Part shown: positions 11,282 through 22,876 of the stretch, in pieces
Position numbering within the stretch: the stretch's first letter is position 1
Layout of the letters: each line of letters begins with the position of its first letter
Source: Leptoclinus maculatus
Taxonomy: Eukaryota > Chordata > Actinopteri > Perciformes > Stichaeidae
Direction: 5' to 3'
DNA: 64,000 nt
NCBI GenBank assembly: GCA_032191485.1
Contig: JAVDOI010000004.1
Span: 24,371,770-24,435,769, forward strand
Made by a program: the position numbers and the translations under genes
Notes under the pieces: model-generated
The model's database searches: none
The model's input: only the letters and a program-made list of their open reading frames with translations
Told to the model about the DNA's origin: nothing

Positions 11282-12437
11282 ACTTTTACACAATATACAA
11301 GATTGACTTTGACGGAGCAGTTTGTCAAAGTGTAGGCCTGTGAGAGACATCACTGCTGCAGCAGATTCCCTTCATTAAAACCCACAAAGCCCACTTAATG
11401 ATGCTAATAAATATGTGTAAGCAGATTTTTTTCTAGAATTAACAGAAATGATGTCTGATGGAAACCGTTGCAACCACAATGAAGTAACTGCTCTGTATCC
11501 TACGAAACAAACCCTAAGGTGGCAGAAAGACCGCAGTGGTATTAACCCCTCACAGAGCGTATATGTACGTGCTCAGCTTTCCTGTAAGCTCATCTGTGAG
11601 GTATTGGTTGGGGTTAATTCTCACCTCCACAAAGTATCGCTGTCTCTCGCTGTCAGCTCTTCCAAAAACAAGAAAGCCAATGATGAGACATGTGTCCCTT
11701 TTAATGTGGCAGCAGCATCTTCTCACCAAGAGTACGCAGTGTGCTGCTGAAACTGCTGCATCAATGTTTACCAACACGCTAATCCTCATAAAGACTGATA
11801 GCGTGATAATAGTAATAATGCTTTTTATTTTAAAACAGGTTGAATACTAAAGATACATATTGAGATTCAGAGCATGGTTCAGATGTGACAAACCTGAGAG
11901 GAAAAGAAATCCCCAGCAACATTACAAAGTATGTTACCTGTTGCAATGCATAGAAAATGCTGGGTAGGTGACTGTGTTCGTGGTTTCGTTTTCTTTCCTT
12001 TCTTTGAATATGTGAAAAGGTCTCTTTTCTGATGATGACTTGATGTGGTTAGTGAGGTGGGGGTCAGCTGGAACTTCTAGCTTCCTCCCTTCAGACTGAG
12101 CTGCAGTTTGTCTTCACGCACGGTGCAAAGGTTGAACTATAGGAAGCGCATGAAAGACCCAAACTGTGTGATAAAGCTCGATAAAGTTCTGTAGTTCTAT
12201 GGTAATATCATGCAGTAAGTACTTCTTCATACTATTCATTAAGAGAGAGGGATGAGTGGAAGGTTTCTTGGTTTGTGTAAGTTAATGTGCACTTGTCCTC
12301 CTGTGGGAGGGGTTTGTGGGTGGTGAGTGCCTTGACAGCTGAAGTGAAGACCGAGGTGCTCAGACCAAAGTACACACCTCCTTCGTGCAGAGGCGACAGA
12401 TGCACACACAAGTTTGTCTCTCAGCAGGACCTGCACC
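11282..12437. other. Region upstream of faslg
   Basis: No gene is seen. The last 200 bases should contain the faslg promoter and 5' UTR, but I see no clear TATA box. CCTCCTGTGGGAGGGG (from 12298) and GTGGAAGG (12256) are possible factor sites only. Confidence 0.4.
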
Positions 12438-14323
12438 ATGAGCTATGACCACCAGAGCCACCAGAGTCCCCAGAGCTATCCGTTCCCGCAGGTGTTCCTT
12501 GTGGACGGAGGCGGCGAACCGCAGCACTCTGGCCAGCAGCCGAACCTCGTGCCCTGCTGGTCCTTCCCGCCGGCCCAGGAGAGGGCGAGGAGCCGGGGGA
12601 AGAGTCGGGGCTGCATGGGAGTCAGCCCCGGTGTGGCCCTCATCGTGCTGATGCTGTTCCTGCTTGTGTTTGCGGCCCTCGGGTTTGAAGCCTACCAGAT
12701 TAACAAGATGCAGGTAGAGCTGAGAGAGATGAAAACGGTAAGGAGCAACAGGATGCTATGGATATGGGGAGTGAAAGAAAGAGAGGGGTTTGTTCTGTTA
12801 AGAAGCTAATGATAACTGCAGAAGTGTGTGCAGGTAGATAGTTTGGAGGTTGCAGAATGTGACCTCCAAACTATCTACCTGCACACACTTCTGCAGTTGC
12901 AGAATGTGACCGCAGTGTGTAGATGAGAAGGTCAAGAGTTGGAGAAGTGATGACTCTCCGCAAGAGCTGCAAAGATTAATCGATTAGTTGTCAACTATTT
13001 GATTAATCGCCAACTTTTTTTGATAATCGGTTTGAGTAAAACTGATCTGATTCTAGCTTCTTAAATGGGAATATTTTCTGCTTAATTGAGAAAATAATCA
13101 ACAGATTAATCAACAGTGAGAGTAATAGTTAGTTGTCGACCTACTTTTTCTCAAAATAAGCAATGAAGTAATAATTGAGTAGTGGTTGCCATGAAATATT
13201 GTCAATATTAATGGCATTACTTTGTGTAGACCATCTCTTCTTGTGCAGTTAATGGATGCAAATCCTGCAAAAAAAAAAGGTGCGACTTCTCTCACCTTTG
13301 CAAAGGGGGGAGGTGATCGAGAGGTGTAAGGTGGGAGAGTGGAAAACCAAGCTGGAAAGTTAACGCTGCAAAGTTTAATAATTACTTTACTTTGCCATCA
13401 TTTGAAGAGTTAATTTACCCCACTTCTGCTCTGACATTTAAAAATGCTAACCAGGGACTTAATTGTTCCATCGTGTGGTCACCGGCCCAGTGAGACAGGA
13501 TTTCCTCCCTCTGATGTTCTCTGAGTGCTTCTAGAAGAAAGCAAATGTCTGTGTGATGTGGTAATCACATTTCTCTGTTTCTACTTTTGTCTCGCTAAAG
13601 GTTCAATCCGTGACTGAGTTTGATACGCCTCAGAAGCAAATTGGTAAATATAAACACCTTTCTCACCACGCCGGGAAGTATTCCCAACAAAGTGCAAATG
13701 TTCCCAATGAAGTGAAAAGAGAGGAGATGTGACTCTTATCTGGTTGTTTCAGCTCACGAACCCGAGACGAACAGAGAAGACAAAAAGGACAGACCTGCAG
13801 CACACCTGATGGGTAACATGATAATAACAGTGTAACTTCTACTCTTTGATAGTCCATCCTGCATATGAATGTAAGAGGTTGACATCTTTCCTCCTCTCCC
13901 GCAGGGCGCATTGAAATAGAAAAATTCCCTAAGACTTTACGATGGGAGCCGCGGGTGGGTCGGGCCTTCACCTCGGGATCGGTGGCGTACAGGTTCGAAG
14001 ACGGCGGCCTGCAACTGAACGAGAGCGGACTCTACCACGTCTACTCGCGGGTGGAGTTGATCTTCAAGGACTGCTCGCCCTCATCCTCGTTCGGTCACTC
14101 TGTGTTCGTGAGGAGAGCGGGGCGCTCCTCGCCCTTGACCCTGATGGAGGCCCACAGAGAGGGTTTCTGCTCTCAGCAGCAGGGGCACGCCTGGACCGCA
14201 GAGAGTTACCTCGCCTCCGCCCTGCAGCTGCAGGAATCCGACAGAGTTTTTGTGAATGTGTCGCACCCCTTGTATCTTAGTCATTCTCATTACGCCAACT
14301 TCTTTGGTCTCTACAAGATCTGA
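12438..14323 (+). CDS. faslg: Fas ligand (TNF superfamily member 6), 273 aa
   Basis: Four exons, 12438-12737, 13601-13643, 13753-13812 and 13905-14323, join in phase (822 bases, stop TGA), the exon plan of vertebrate FASLG. Type II membrane protein: cytoplasmic residues 1-62, membrane segment about 63-84 (GVALIVLMLFLLVFAALGF), short stalk, and a TNF homology domain from about residue 130 (AAHLMG) to the end. The N-terminal SYPFPQVFLVDGG parallels the mammalian Fas-ligand start. The domain has the paired cysteines of the family (DCSP and GFCSQ) and ends FFGLYKI. Trimeric FasL binds Fas and drives caspase-8 apoptosis in immune cells. The long polyproline SH3-binding tract of mammalian FasL is missing; only SFPPAQ and a basic ERARSRGKSRG remain. 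Order and strand with the two ligands to the right match human 1q24-25. Confidence 0.9.
12816..12896. repeat. Perfect 35-bp inverted repeat with 11-base loop (faslg intron 1)
   Basis: The arm 12816-12850 is exactly the reverse complement of 12862-12896, with an 11-base spacer. The words after each arm, TTGCAGAATGTGACC at 12850 and again at 12897, are also duplicated. The structure would form a strong hairpin. Confidence 0.95.
12965..13150. mobile_element. Dispersed 'ATTAATCGATTAGTTG' repeat in faslg intron 1
   Basis: AAGATTAATCGATTAGTTG, GATTAATCGCCAAC, TTGATAATCGG and AATAATCAACAGATTAATC form the diverged body of a common fish non-coding repeat. A related piece lies near 54835-54905. Confidence 0.5.
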
Positions 14324-14710
14324 GGGCTTTGTGTGTTTTAGTGTAGTAATGATACTCGTGTCTCTGAATCTTACTCATCTCTTTGATTCCTTGTGTCATT
14401 GCTATAACGTATAATACCTGCACTGAATAGCTTGATATGAAACGGTCTGCAACGTCACAACCCAGGGAAAACATTGCACGTTCTCATTAATGCCAGCTTT
14501 GAAATTGGTTGTGAAATGTGTGAAGCGAGCGCAACACATAAACGTAAACAAATATTGTGCCTTTTTTTTTTTTTAAATAAATGTAGATAGAGTCAGTAAA
14601 CACTAACAAGCTGATTTAATATTACCATTTAAAAATATATATTTATTTTAGGGTGGATCTGGGATCTGATGTCTACATGTGAAAAGGGTGTGATATAATG
14701 GTTGGAAATG

Positions 14711-14716
14711 AATAAA
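14711..14716 (+). terminator. Poly(A) signal of faslg
   Basis: AATAAA 388 bases past the stop, followed by a T-rich stretch. An earlier AAATAAATG near 14575 after a poly-T run is an alternative. Confidence 0.5.
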
Positions 14717-14724
14717 GATTTAAT

Positions 14725-15800
14725 TTAAGTTGATTTTCATTCGCAGTGTTTTATGTCTGAGCATGTAATGAACACCCACACGAGTTTTGTTCATGACCAC
14801 TGGAAAGTATTTAGATCAGTACACCAACTCAAAATGTGGTGTTTCTCCTGATAATTTCCATATATTCCATTGAGGTACAGCAGAAGTCTTAAAAACAGGC
14901 AGCTTTGTACTGCAGTTATACTCTCCAAAGTAGCAGAAATGTGAGGAACAACAATACTTTTTAGAATTACGCTTACAGAGCACGATGCAGTGCACTTGCA
15001 TCGTTGCAGTTTAACACCCTCATAGCGATGTTCTGCTTCAGTACACCACAAACATTCATGTTGGTGTGAGAAGATGTGCAGACTCGGGCACAGATGAGGG
15101 GACCAAACAGTGGCAGGTTTGACGTCTGTTTCCTTCCTGTGTGAATATCACGAGGGTCTCGCTTCTGTGCAGGTCGATGTTTTTTTGTGAAAGAGTTTGT
15201 GCTTCTTTTAATCCACGTGGTTCACGTCTTAACTCAAATATGTTAGTTTCTTTCTCCAGACCTGGCGTGCATCGTAATAAGAACTGAATAATTATGTTAT
15301 AAGGTGAACAAATTAACGTTTTTCTGTCATTTTGGGCTAAACCACAAACTACTCGAATAATCTTCTGAGCAACAGAATCAAACATTTTTTTTTTTTTGTA
15401 TACTTGTAATTAATGCAACAAGTTGATTTATGAGGGATATTGTGTCGTTGACCTAGAGGATCATCTCCCTTCATTTCATGTTTCAGAACACTTCAGGAAG
15501 CAAATGAGCAAAAAATAAGCAACATTTCACAAAACAAATCAATGGTGTGAAAGGTTTAGCTAAGACCCACTTCAAGACGCAGGTTTACTTAGTTACCTAG
15601 ACTCCCTTTTTGAGGAGCACTACAGATTTGGGGGTGTTCAAGGTTTTACTCAGCAACTTCATTAGGATAACTCTGGAATCAACAGACTTCTGTGGTTGCA
15701 TCTTGTTCCAATAATCACAAAAATACGCCACAAAATCTCTTTTTTGACATGGAAATCTTCAACCTCTGTAGACTTAAAAGGGAGTTGTGTATCATGTATG
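14725..15800. other. Intergenic, no gene seen
   Basis: AT-rich unique-looking DNA. Several 60-110 codon open frames on the minus strand show no recognisable domain or splice context. Confidence 0.5.
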
Positions 15801-15807
15801 TGCTTCT

Positions 15808-15992
15808 CTACGGAAGCCCTAAACGGTCATGATTCAAACATTATACCGTTACCTGGAGATCACATGTTAATTATGTCACTGACTTGAGAAAACGAGCTTC
15901 AGTGTCGAGAGTTAACGACATGATTAACTTGTGATCTCGAGATAACAAATGTTTGAATCATGTCAGTTTCAGCCTCCGTAGTTTAGGGCTTC
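15808..15992. mobile_element. Foldback (MITE-like) element
   Basis: The left arm 15808-15880 (GGAAGCCCTAAAC, GTCATGATTCAAACATT, GAGATCACATGTTAATTATG) is matched in reverse complement by the right arm 15918-15992 (ACATGATTAACTTGTGATCTC, AATGTTTGAATCATG, GTAGTTTAGGGCTTC). The arms are imperfect with small indels. No coding capacity. Confidence 0.75.
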
Positions 15993-16335
15993 TGCAGTTA
16001 GGTATTCCATAGTTTAGGGCTTCTGCAGTTAGGTATTCCATAGTTTAGGGCTTCTGCAGTTAGGTATTCCATAGTTTAGGGCTTCTGCAGTTAGGTATTC
16101 CGTAGTTTAGGGCTTTCGTAGTAAAGGTCTTTCGTAGTTTAGGGCTTCCGCAGCTAGAGCTTTTGTAGTTTTGGGTTTCCGTGGTTTAGTGCTTCCATAG
16201 TTCAAATCTTTCGTAGAGCCTCAGTAGTTTAGAGCTTTAGTAGTTTAGGGATTTCGTAATTGAAGGCCTCAGTAGTTAATGGCTTCTGTAGTTTATGGCT
16301 TCAATAGTTTAGGGCTTTCATTGTTCAGGGTTTCT
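15977..16335 (+). repeat. 31-bp minisatellite grading into degenerate GTAGTTTAGGGCTTC repeats
   Basis: Four near-identical 31-bp units (GTTTAGGGCTTCTGCAGTTA + GGTATTCCATA) run from about 15980 to 16105. They are followed by shorter diverged units of GTAGTTTAGGGCTTC. The core word is the terminus of the adjoining foldback element. Confidence 0.85.
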
Positions 16336-16640
16336 GTAGTTTAGGGCTTCCATTGTTCAGGGCGTAGGACTTTATTATGTCTCTTGTAGTTTAGGGCTTC
16401 CATTGTTCAGGGCGTAGGACTTTATTATGTCTCTTGTAGTTTAGGGCTTCCATTGTTCAGGGCGTAGGACTTTATTATGTCTCTTGTAGTTTAGGGCTTC
16501 CATTGTTCAGGGCGTAGGACTTTATTATGTCTCTTGTAGTTTAGGGCTTCCATTGTTCAGGGCGTAGGACTTTATTATGTCTCTTGTAGTTTCGGGCTTC
16601 CATTGTTCAGGGCGTAGGACTTTATTATGGTTCTTGTAGA
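16336..16640 (+). repeat. 50-bp minisatellite, about 6 units
   Basis: Period 50: TTTAGGGCTTCCATTGTTCA followed by GGGCGTAGGACTTTATTATG and TCTCTTGTAG. Units are almost identical. It extends the GTTTAGGGCTTC family of the preceding array. Confidence 0.9.
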
Positions 16641-18080
16641 TCCTGAAACATGACCTCGTCGAACATATTGTAAGCAGACAAGGCTGCCTGATCCTCTTAT
16701 CTGGATCTAAATAAGATCACATTTGGAGAGTTTCTAACAGCTAGGAATATAAGGGCTCTGTACCAGGATGAAATGTGCAAATTTCCACATGAATAACATT
16801 AATAAACTCATTCAATTTCCATTTATCATTTTAGTGTTACTTCTTTTTTCTTTTCATCCCTCCATCTTTAATCAGTAATGTGTTTCCTGAGCTTTGTACA
16901 GTAAATCACATTTTTTAAAGACCCCGTTTGCACAAACTGAACATTTCTAGAAGGTATATCCATTTGAAATTGAAGTGTTTTATAAAGAGTAGCCCTTTGA
17001 CACTGCAAAAATAGCCATTTCATCAATAAGTTCACTCAGAAAGATCGTTGTATTTGAATTCCAGAACAAATGTTGCAAGACTGTTTACTGCTGAAGTTTA
17101 AAACCACTCAAAGATCTTCATTTAAGATATGAGAGATAACTCATCAAGCTTTCTAATCCCCCAAATGGAAGATGTTTTATTTTAGAAAGCCATCGCATAA
17201 ACCATCGGAACAGGAAATGTATAACTTTGCTCATCACTCTCACGCTCTTGTGACATTAAAGTTGGCTCTTTGAATAACTCTAAGCCATGGTTCATGTTAG
17301 AAACACTGGTTTTTATTATGAACATAAACATGGATTTGAAACACTGATTTAACCGGTAGGTTCATATATTTACTGTTTTAAAACAACACTGACTTGCACA
17401 TTTGTACTGTACATTCTAATGTCAATTATATGTCAGTGATTGTGGATAAAAAAGCACAGTCCTTTTTCTGTGTTCAAACAATATGATGGAACATAGAAGG
17501 ATCTTCTAATTGTTCATTTGTATTTGTAAAATAAAATGTAACTTTCTAAGATACCCGATTGATTTGTCTAATTCTTAAACCATTTTTGCACAGAATGAGG
17601 ACTGTAGATTTTGTTGAGAGAAATAATTCAACAACCAAAACTACCACGATAGTGGTAGTGTAAAAAGTACCCCTATCTAGATACTTCAGTGTACTCTGGG
17701 GCTGTTTTTCTAGTTTTGTAGTTTCAGTTAAAAGCCCCTGAAATCTGGGCTTCAAATCTGAAGTATTTCTCTACAAAAGAAAAGAAAAAAACATCTTTAT
17801 GTATTAGTTATTAAAAGTTTAACATTCAAAAACGCCTGTTGTTGTGCTTCATCAGGACTGTGTGGGACCAAACAACCCACCAACTGTCATCAGATTCTGA
17901 CTCAAATGTTACTCAAATCCAAATTTTTCCAACTCTGCTACCCCCACTTGAAACCAGCAAGAATAGATAAGAGATTAAAAAAACAGATAATACACAGCAA
18001 CACTTTGGCAGAAAATAGTGTTTGTGTAGGATCCAATCGCTCGTATAAGAAGGCGGTTGAGAAAACACGTTTGTAGGACC
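16641..18080. other. Intergenic, no gene seen
   Basis: AT-rich DNA with no recognisable gene or element. Confidence 0.5.
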
Positions 18081-18084
18081 TTTA

Positions 18085-18430
18085 AGGGAATACCAAATAT
18101 TTTAGACAACGGTGTGCTTCCAACTTTGTGGCGACATGACAATGTCCCTGTATTACAATAAGCCAGGTCCATAGAGGATTATATCTCCATGTTTGGTGTG
18201 ATACTGTCCTGTGCAGAGCCCCGACCTCAACCCCACCCAACACCTTTGAGATGAACTGGAACGCAGAACGTATAAACCCCTCGACATCAATGTTGGACTT
18301 CTCTAATGGCTGACTGAGAGCAAATCCCTGCAGAGTGGAGGCAGATCAACGCACATGGTCTTAGAATCCACTGTTCAATAATCACATGTGGTGTAATGTA
18401 ACGAGTGTCCACACACTTATATGTCTTGAC
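18085..18430 (+). pseudogene. Tc1/mariner-like transposase 3' relic
   Basis: GACATGACAATGTCCCTGT encodes HDN-P-like text, and CAGAGCCCCGACCTCAACCC encodes the SPDLNP hallmark just before CACCTTTGAGATGAACTGGA (HL-DEL), all as in Tc1-like transposases. Frames are broken. The right end GTGTCCACACACTTATATGT resembles the common Tc1-like terminus. The N-terminal half is not recognisable. Confidence 0.7.
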
Positions 18431-18649
18431 AACCTGCAGATAACCCATGAGACAAGGACAAGGAGACAGAGAGGAAAGTGAAACGAAATGCTGAGCACCA
18501 TCTTCACCTTGTCTTTAGCTCCATCTATCAAATATTTCATGAATTGCATTTCATGACTGCAAGGCGACGAAACACTTTGTAAATATCAACCATTGTGCTG
18601 TACTGTCATAACTACCAATGTCCTGCTTCTTTACAATAACAAAACAATA

Positions 18650-18662
18650 TATATATATATAG
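18650..18662. repeat. Short (TA)n
   Basis: About six TA units in non-coding DNA. Confidence 0.7.
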
Positions 18663-19119
18663 TACATCACACTTCTTGTTCCCTATGATGAATATTGGAC
18701 AGATTTACTCTTATTTTAGTCTTCAAACTCTACATGATTCATCTGAGATTACTGCTGTTTAACTTGTATTTCAGTGTTGTCTCCTAACTTTACTTTTATC
18801 AAGGACAAAAGAAATGTTAAACTCACCACATACCATAAATCAACAGTGTTTACTACGAAACCCAAGAAGTCATTGTTTTGTATTTTATTGAGACATTTGG
18901 AGCCATCAGGTTAGGTTTCAGGTCAGTTTTTTAAGAGTGTTATTATTAACCTCTGTAGTCAGCGCTCTCAGCCGGGCGCTAAATGTCATTTTATTCATAC
19001 AAACTTTCTCTGTTCTCATATCTGTTCAGCTCAGATCATCTGTGCGTTTTGTGAAATACAGTCGACGGCAACGGAGTTGCCCATGTTTTTAGTGTTACAA
19101 CTTTAACCCTTTTTTTTTT

Positions 19120-19372
19120 TAACTGTGTTTTTAGCTCATAAAAGTTCATTGTAACATTTTGGTCGCCTAAAAATGTCGTATTCAGTGTTCAGTTGTCTAA
19201 GCCTCATCCTCTCGTGTCACTTCTGGTTGCAAAAAAAACAACATGGCGACGACTAAAAACCAAGATGGTGACGGACAAAATGTCCAATTCAAGGTTTAAA
19301 AATTGCAGTCCACAAACCAGTGTGTGACGTCACGATGACTACCTCCACTTGTTATATACAGTCTTTTTTCCA
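19120..19372 (+). mobile_element. Dispersed repeat family R, copy A
   Basis: Shares TTTTGGTCGCCTAAAAATG, CACTTCTGGTTGCAAA, ATGGCG-type words, a 'CCACAAACCAGTG' block and the terminus CTCCACTTGTTATATACAGTC with copies near 24420 (+), 25405 (partial) and 28742 (-). Non-coding, probably a non-autonomous element. Confidence 0.6.
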
Positions 19373-19427
19373 TGTTGCTGTAGCTTAGCCTATACTCTGT
19401 GGGTAGCTTCAATGGTTGCTGGACAGG

Positions 19428-19430
<3 letters not shown>

Positions 19431-19523
<93 letters not shown>
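19431..19523 (+). repeat. (GT)46 microsatellite
   Basis: Uninterrupted GT run. Confidence 0.97.
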
Positions 19524-19524
<1 letters not shown>

Positions 19525-21464
19525 ACTGCACATATGTCACAGGGCCTTCAGGGTTCTATCTCTGTCACAGTTGTGGTAAATCTAGATTGCTGGCTTTGTG
19601 GGCCCAGAAAATACTTTTTCATAAACTCGAGACCCTTTTACAGCCGACGTCATCAGAAATATGCATTGAAACGTTGGCAACAGAAGTAGCACTTTGCACT
19701 AGGCATCCATATGAGTTAACAAACTTTAAACAAACTTTTAACGGCATCAAAAGCTCTGGTTGTTACGTGTTTAGTCGTAAAGATCTATATTCTAACAGTG
19801 GACTCAAGTTCTACAACAATCGGAAAAGATCACGTTTGTTACAGAGCAGCAAGCATTTTGTGTTAACTGACCGTGTTAACTGGTGACTTTCAGCAGAATG
19901 CGTCCGTGGTTTCGTCTTCGATTCGTCTTCCCTACTTCACTTGTCCTAAACAAAAGTGCACATGCTGCCGAATAGAGGAGAACCAATATACAAACTAAAC
20001 ATTTCCTTTACTTTGGCACCCTTCACAAAAGACACCGTGGCAGATAATAATGCAACTTCAACCTAAGGTGTGCTGGAAACTACACGAGTTCAACTTCATG
20101 TGCATCTAAACAATTGCATGTATTTACTGTGCGTCAATTCAAACTTGTGTCATGCAGTTAATGTAGCCACCATGCAGCCACCAGAGGGCGCCAACGTATA
20201 ATTTATGCAAACTTGGGTTGAAAGTGCCCCAACTTTGGAGGTTGTTAAACTAACGCTGATTTCAAACTCAGGTCCCATTCAAAGTTATTATTAAGATGAA
20301 GAGCCTCAAATATGAACAAAATATGTTTTATTGTCCCGCTTGTTGATTACTATCCTGTAGCACCAGCTGTTGGTCAGTGTTTAGCTACCTAGCAGCTACT
20401 CCCAATGACAAATGACAAACATGTTACTGAAAGACTCATCACTGCGTTTGACTTGATGACCAGCAACCACACAAGTTTATTTTATAGTTTTATTTTTAAA
20501 TCAACTTTTGCTGTTTGCGTCAAATATTCTGGTGGCGTGAAATGACACACGGAAAGCAAAAAATGGGTGGTGATAATACGCAAAATCTCGCCATGTTGGT
20601 GATACCTAGTGCTTTGGGAGCCTTAAGCAGTTTTAGCCTTTGTGTTGTTGCTGGTATAATATAGGACTAACTCAGTAACAGGTAAGCGTAAGTACATTTA
20701 AGAAGATTTGATGTCACCTGGAATTTTACATTTCTTTTGATTATCCAAGATGGAAGCAGCAGATGATAAGGCCGTCACAAAATGCAGAAAGCCATCCATG
20801 TTGCTCATTTGAGTTTTTTTGTGGAGGATGTTATATTCATTTTTAAATGAATCGCATTATCTGCGTTTATTTTTCTGTGCAGTTACCAATGCTGCACACA
20901 GGGGTCTTCAGACCTCTATTCTTTATTCATTGTAAGGTGCTCTAATGTGATTCCTTCAAAGTCATTTATTATCAAGATAACACTCATACCGAGAACATGA
21001 CTTTCTCCCGAATAAAAGGCATGGGGCCGAATCCAAGCGTTGCGGGGAATGCACCTTTTATCTGACAGCGTACCAATAACAGCTCTAAGGGGGTCCACCA
21101 TGTATCGATTGTTTTAGTCAGCAGGAGGGTTCCTGGAATTATACAGTATGCACTAAATCTCTATAAATTGCTCACAAATAACAAGTCTATGAAGCTTAAT
21201 GCAGCTGGATTAGTTCACAGATACTGGCAGGGAGCTGCAGGGGGGGTCCCCCATACCATGTTGAAGCTGTTTACGGAAGGCAACGATAAACACAGCCAGC
21301 GGTAGACAAACAGCTTTGAGAGAAGCCCACTCATGATGTGATATAAAAGCCTATTGGCCCGTGTGGAGGTTGTACCAACAAGCTTGTTGTAGCTGAACAT
21401 GGGGGATTCCCCTGTCCTCTGTTTCCGTCTCTGTCTGCATTTCTTCCTCTCTTCCTCCCTTCTC

Positions 21465-21468
<4 letters not shown>
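19524..21468. other. Intergenic, no gene seen
   Basis: Unique-looking DNA with small open frames only. A CTCF-like motif at 20178-20191 is listed separately. Confidence 0.5.
20178..20191 (+). promoter_or_regulatory. CTCF-like motif
   Basis: CCACCAGAGGGCGC fits CCASYAGRKGGCRS at every position. It lies in the gene-free stretch between faslg and the tnfsf18-like gene. Confidence 0.4.

Positions 21469-21495
<27 letters not shown>
21469..21495 (+). repeat. (TC)n microsatellite
   Basis: About 13 TC units at the end of a longer pyrimidine-rich stretch from 21428. Confidence 0.9.
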
Positions 21496-21499
<4 letters not shown>

Positions 21500-21964
21500 A
21501 GTATCCTCTCTGCAGTTTCATCTTGCCACTTGCACGCACACACAACTCTTTTTGATTTTCCATAGAAAGGTGTAAGATGTTTTTAAGTAGGTCTCTCTTG
21601 CTCCTCTGGTGTCCCTCTGACACTGTCTTCTCTGATGCATAAGCGGATTCACAATGACTCAGCCCTGCAGCAGAAACCTGTTCCACACGGCTCTCCGCTC
21701 CCCACAGCCATCACACTTGCAGTTTTGGGAGCACAGTAGCAAAAAAGTGTGGGTGGGTTGTCCAAGAAATGTGCCCATCTCCTCCCTGTGTGAAGGAAAT
21801 GGAAAGTATGAGTTTACCAGAAATGTAGGCTGCAGATCGGTCGATTATATATATACAATCGTTTCTGCAAATAACGGAGCAGTTTTTAACTTACTTTACT
21901 TTAAGTGGAAGCCCATTGAAGCCCATTTCTGCCACTGAGATGAAAAAAAAATCCTGTATGTCAT

Positions 21965-22080
21965 TTTTATGAGAACCTATCTCCGAATAATGAGTTAGTA
22001 TCTCAGAATAATGAGTTAGCATCTCAAAATAATTAGTTAGCGTCTCTAAATAATGAGAAAAGTTCTCAATATTGTTTACT
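21965..22080 (+). repeat. Degenerate ~24-bp repeat (ATCTCAGAATAATGAGTTAG)
   Basis: Four diverged units, each with a TCTC...AATAATGAG core. Similar A/T-rich repeats are common in fish foldback elements. Confidence 0.6.
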
Positions 22081-22360
22081 TAATGATAACAAGATGCTAA
22101 GTCAAAATATTGAGTTAATGCTGAACTTGCAACGATTCTTTTCGATTTGTAAATTACGTATCTGTAGTGCAATTAATGACAACAAACCCGTACCGATGGT
22201 TTTGATGTGGCTCTTAGAGTTTCAGCAGTTTGGTTGAATGTTGCATATTCTTGCCCTACTGTTAGTTGTTTTTATTAGTTTATTAGTCTTTTTTTATGTC
22301 ATCAGTTATCTACAGGTTTTGTTTGGGAATTTCTGTTTAATGTGTTTGTTTTTTCCCTTA

Positions 22361-22562
22361 TGTGACGACCCCTCCCATCCACTAGGGGTCTGTGTCCTGT
22401 TTGCTGCCTACTCTGTCTTTCAGGATGTTGATCGGCAGCTAACGAGCCTCACCTGAGCATGCTGGAAATGGCAGCTATAAAGATGCACCACCTGAACATG
22501 GCGGGGTGCCTCCCCTCCTCTCGGCAGCTGATTAATTTGAGCCTTTGAGCCGGGTCGTGACA
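22361..22562 (+). mobile_element. LTR of a retroelement (202 bp)
   Basis: Begins TGTGACGACCCCTCC and ends GGGTCGTGACA, so the ends are inverted copies and have the TG...CA form of an LTR. It contains TATAAA at 22476-22481. It is followed directly by a tRNA-Pro-like primer-binding site. No gag or pol frame follows and no second LTR is seen, so only the 5' end of the element remains. Confidence 0.65.
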
Positions 22563-22563
22563 T

Positions 22564-22578
22564 ATGGGGGGCTCGTCC
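22564..22578 (+). other. Primer-binding site like tRNA-Pro
   Basis: TATGGGGGGCTCGTCC starts two bases after the LTR. TGG(G)GGCTCGTCC is the start of the sequence complementary to the tRNA-Pro 3' end used by many retroelements. There is one extra G and the match fades after CGTCC. Confidence 0.55.
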
Positions 22579-22876
22579 ATTTCTGGTTGACCCGGTGTCT
22601 GCATTGACTTAAAATCAGTTGCAGCTGTAGCTTGGTAGGCGGGTGCACCTCGTTTAAGTGAGTGAGATGTGCAATCTGTTTGTTTGGGAGACATGGACGA
22701 GTGTGGTGAGTCGGCTGTTTTCCTGTGTTTTGTTATTGTGAGCAGCCTTAGTGATCAGTGTTCCTGAGGAGTGTGTTTGTGTCACTGAGCATGTGTTATG
22801 CTGGTGATTTTTGTGGAACAGAGTTCAGGTGGCCCTGTATACATGGTGAGTAAATTGCTGCTGTTCTGTCCCTGTA

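Noticed and set aside
15977..16640. TTTAGGG words suggesting plant-type telomere
   Set aside because: TTTAGGG occurs once per 31- or 50-bp unit, so it is part of a minisatellite.
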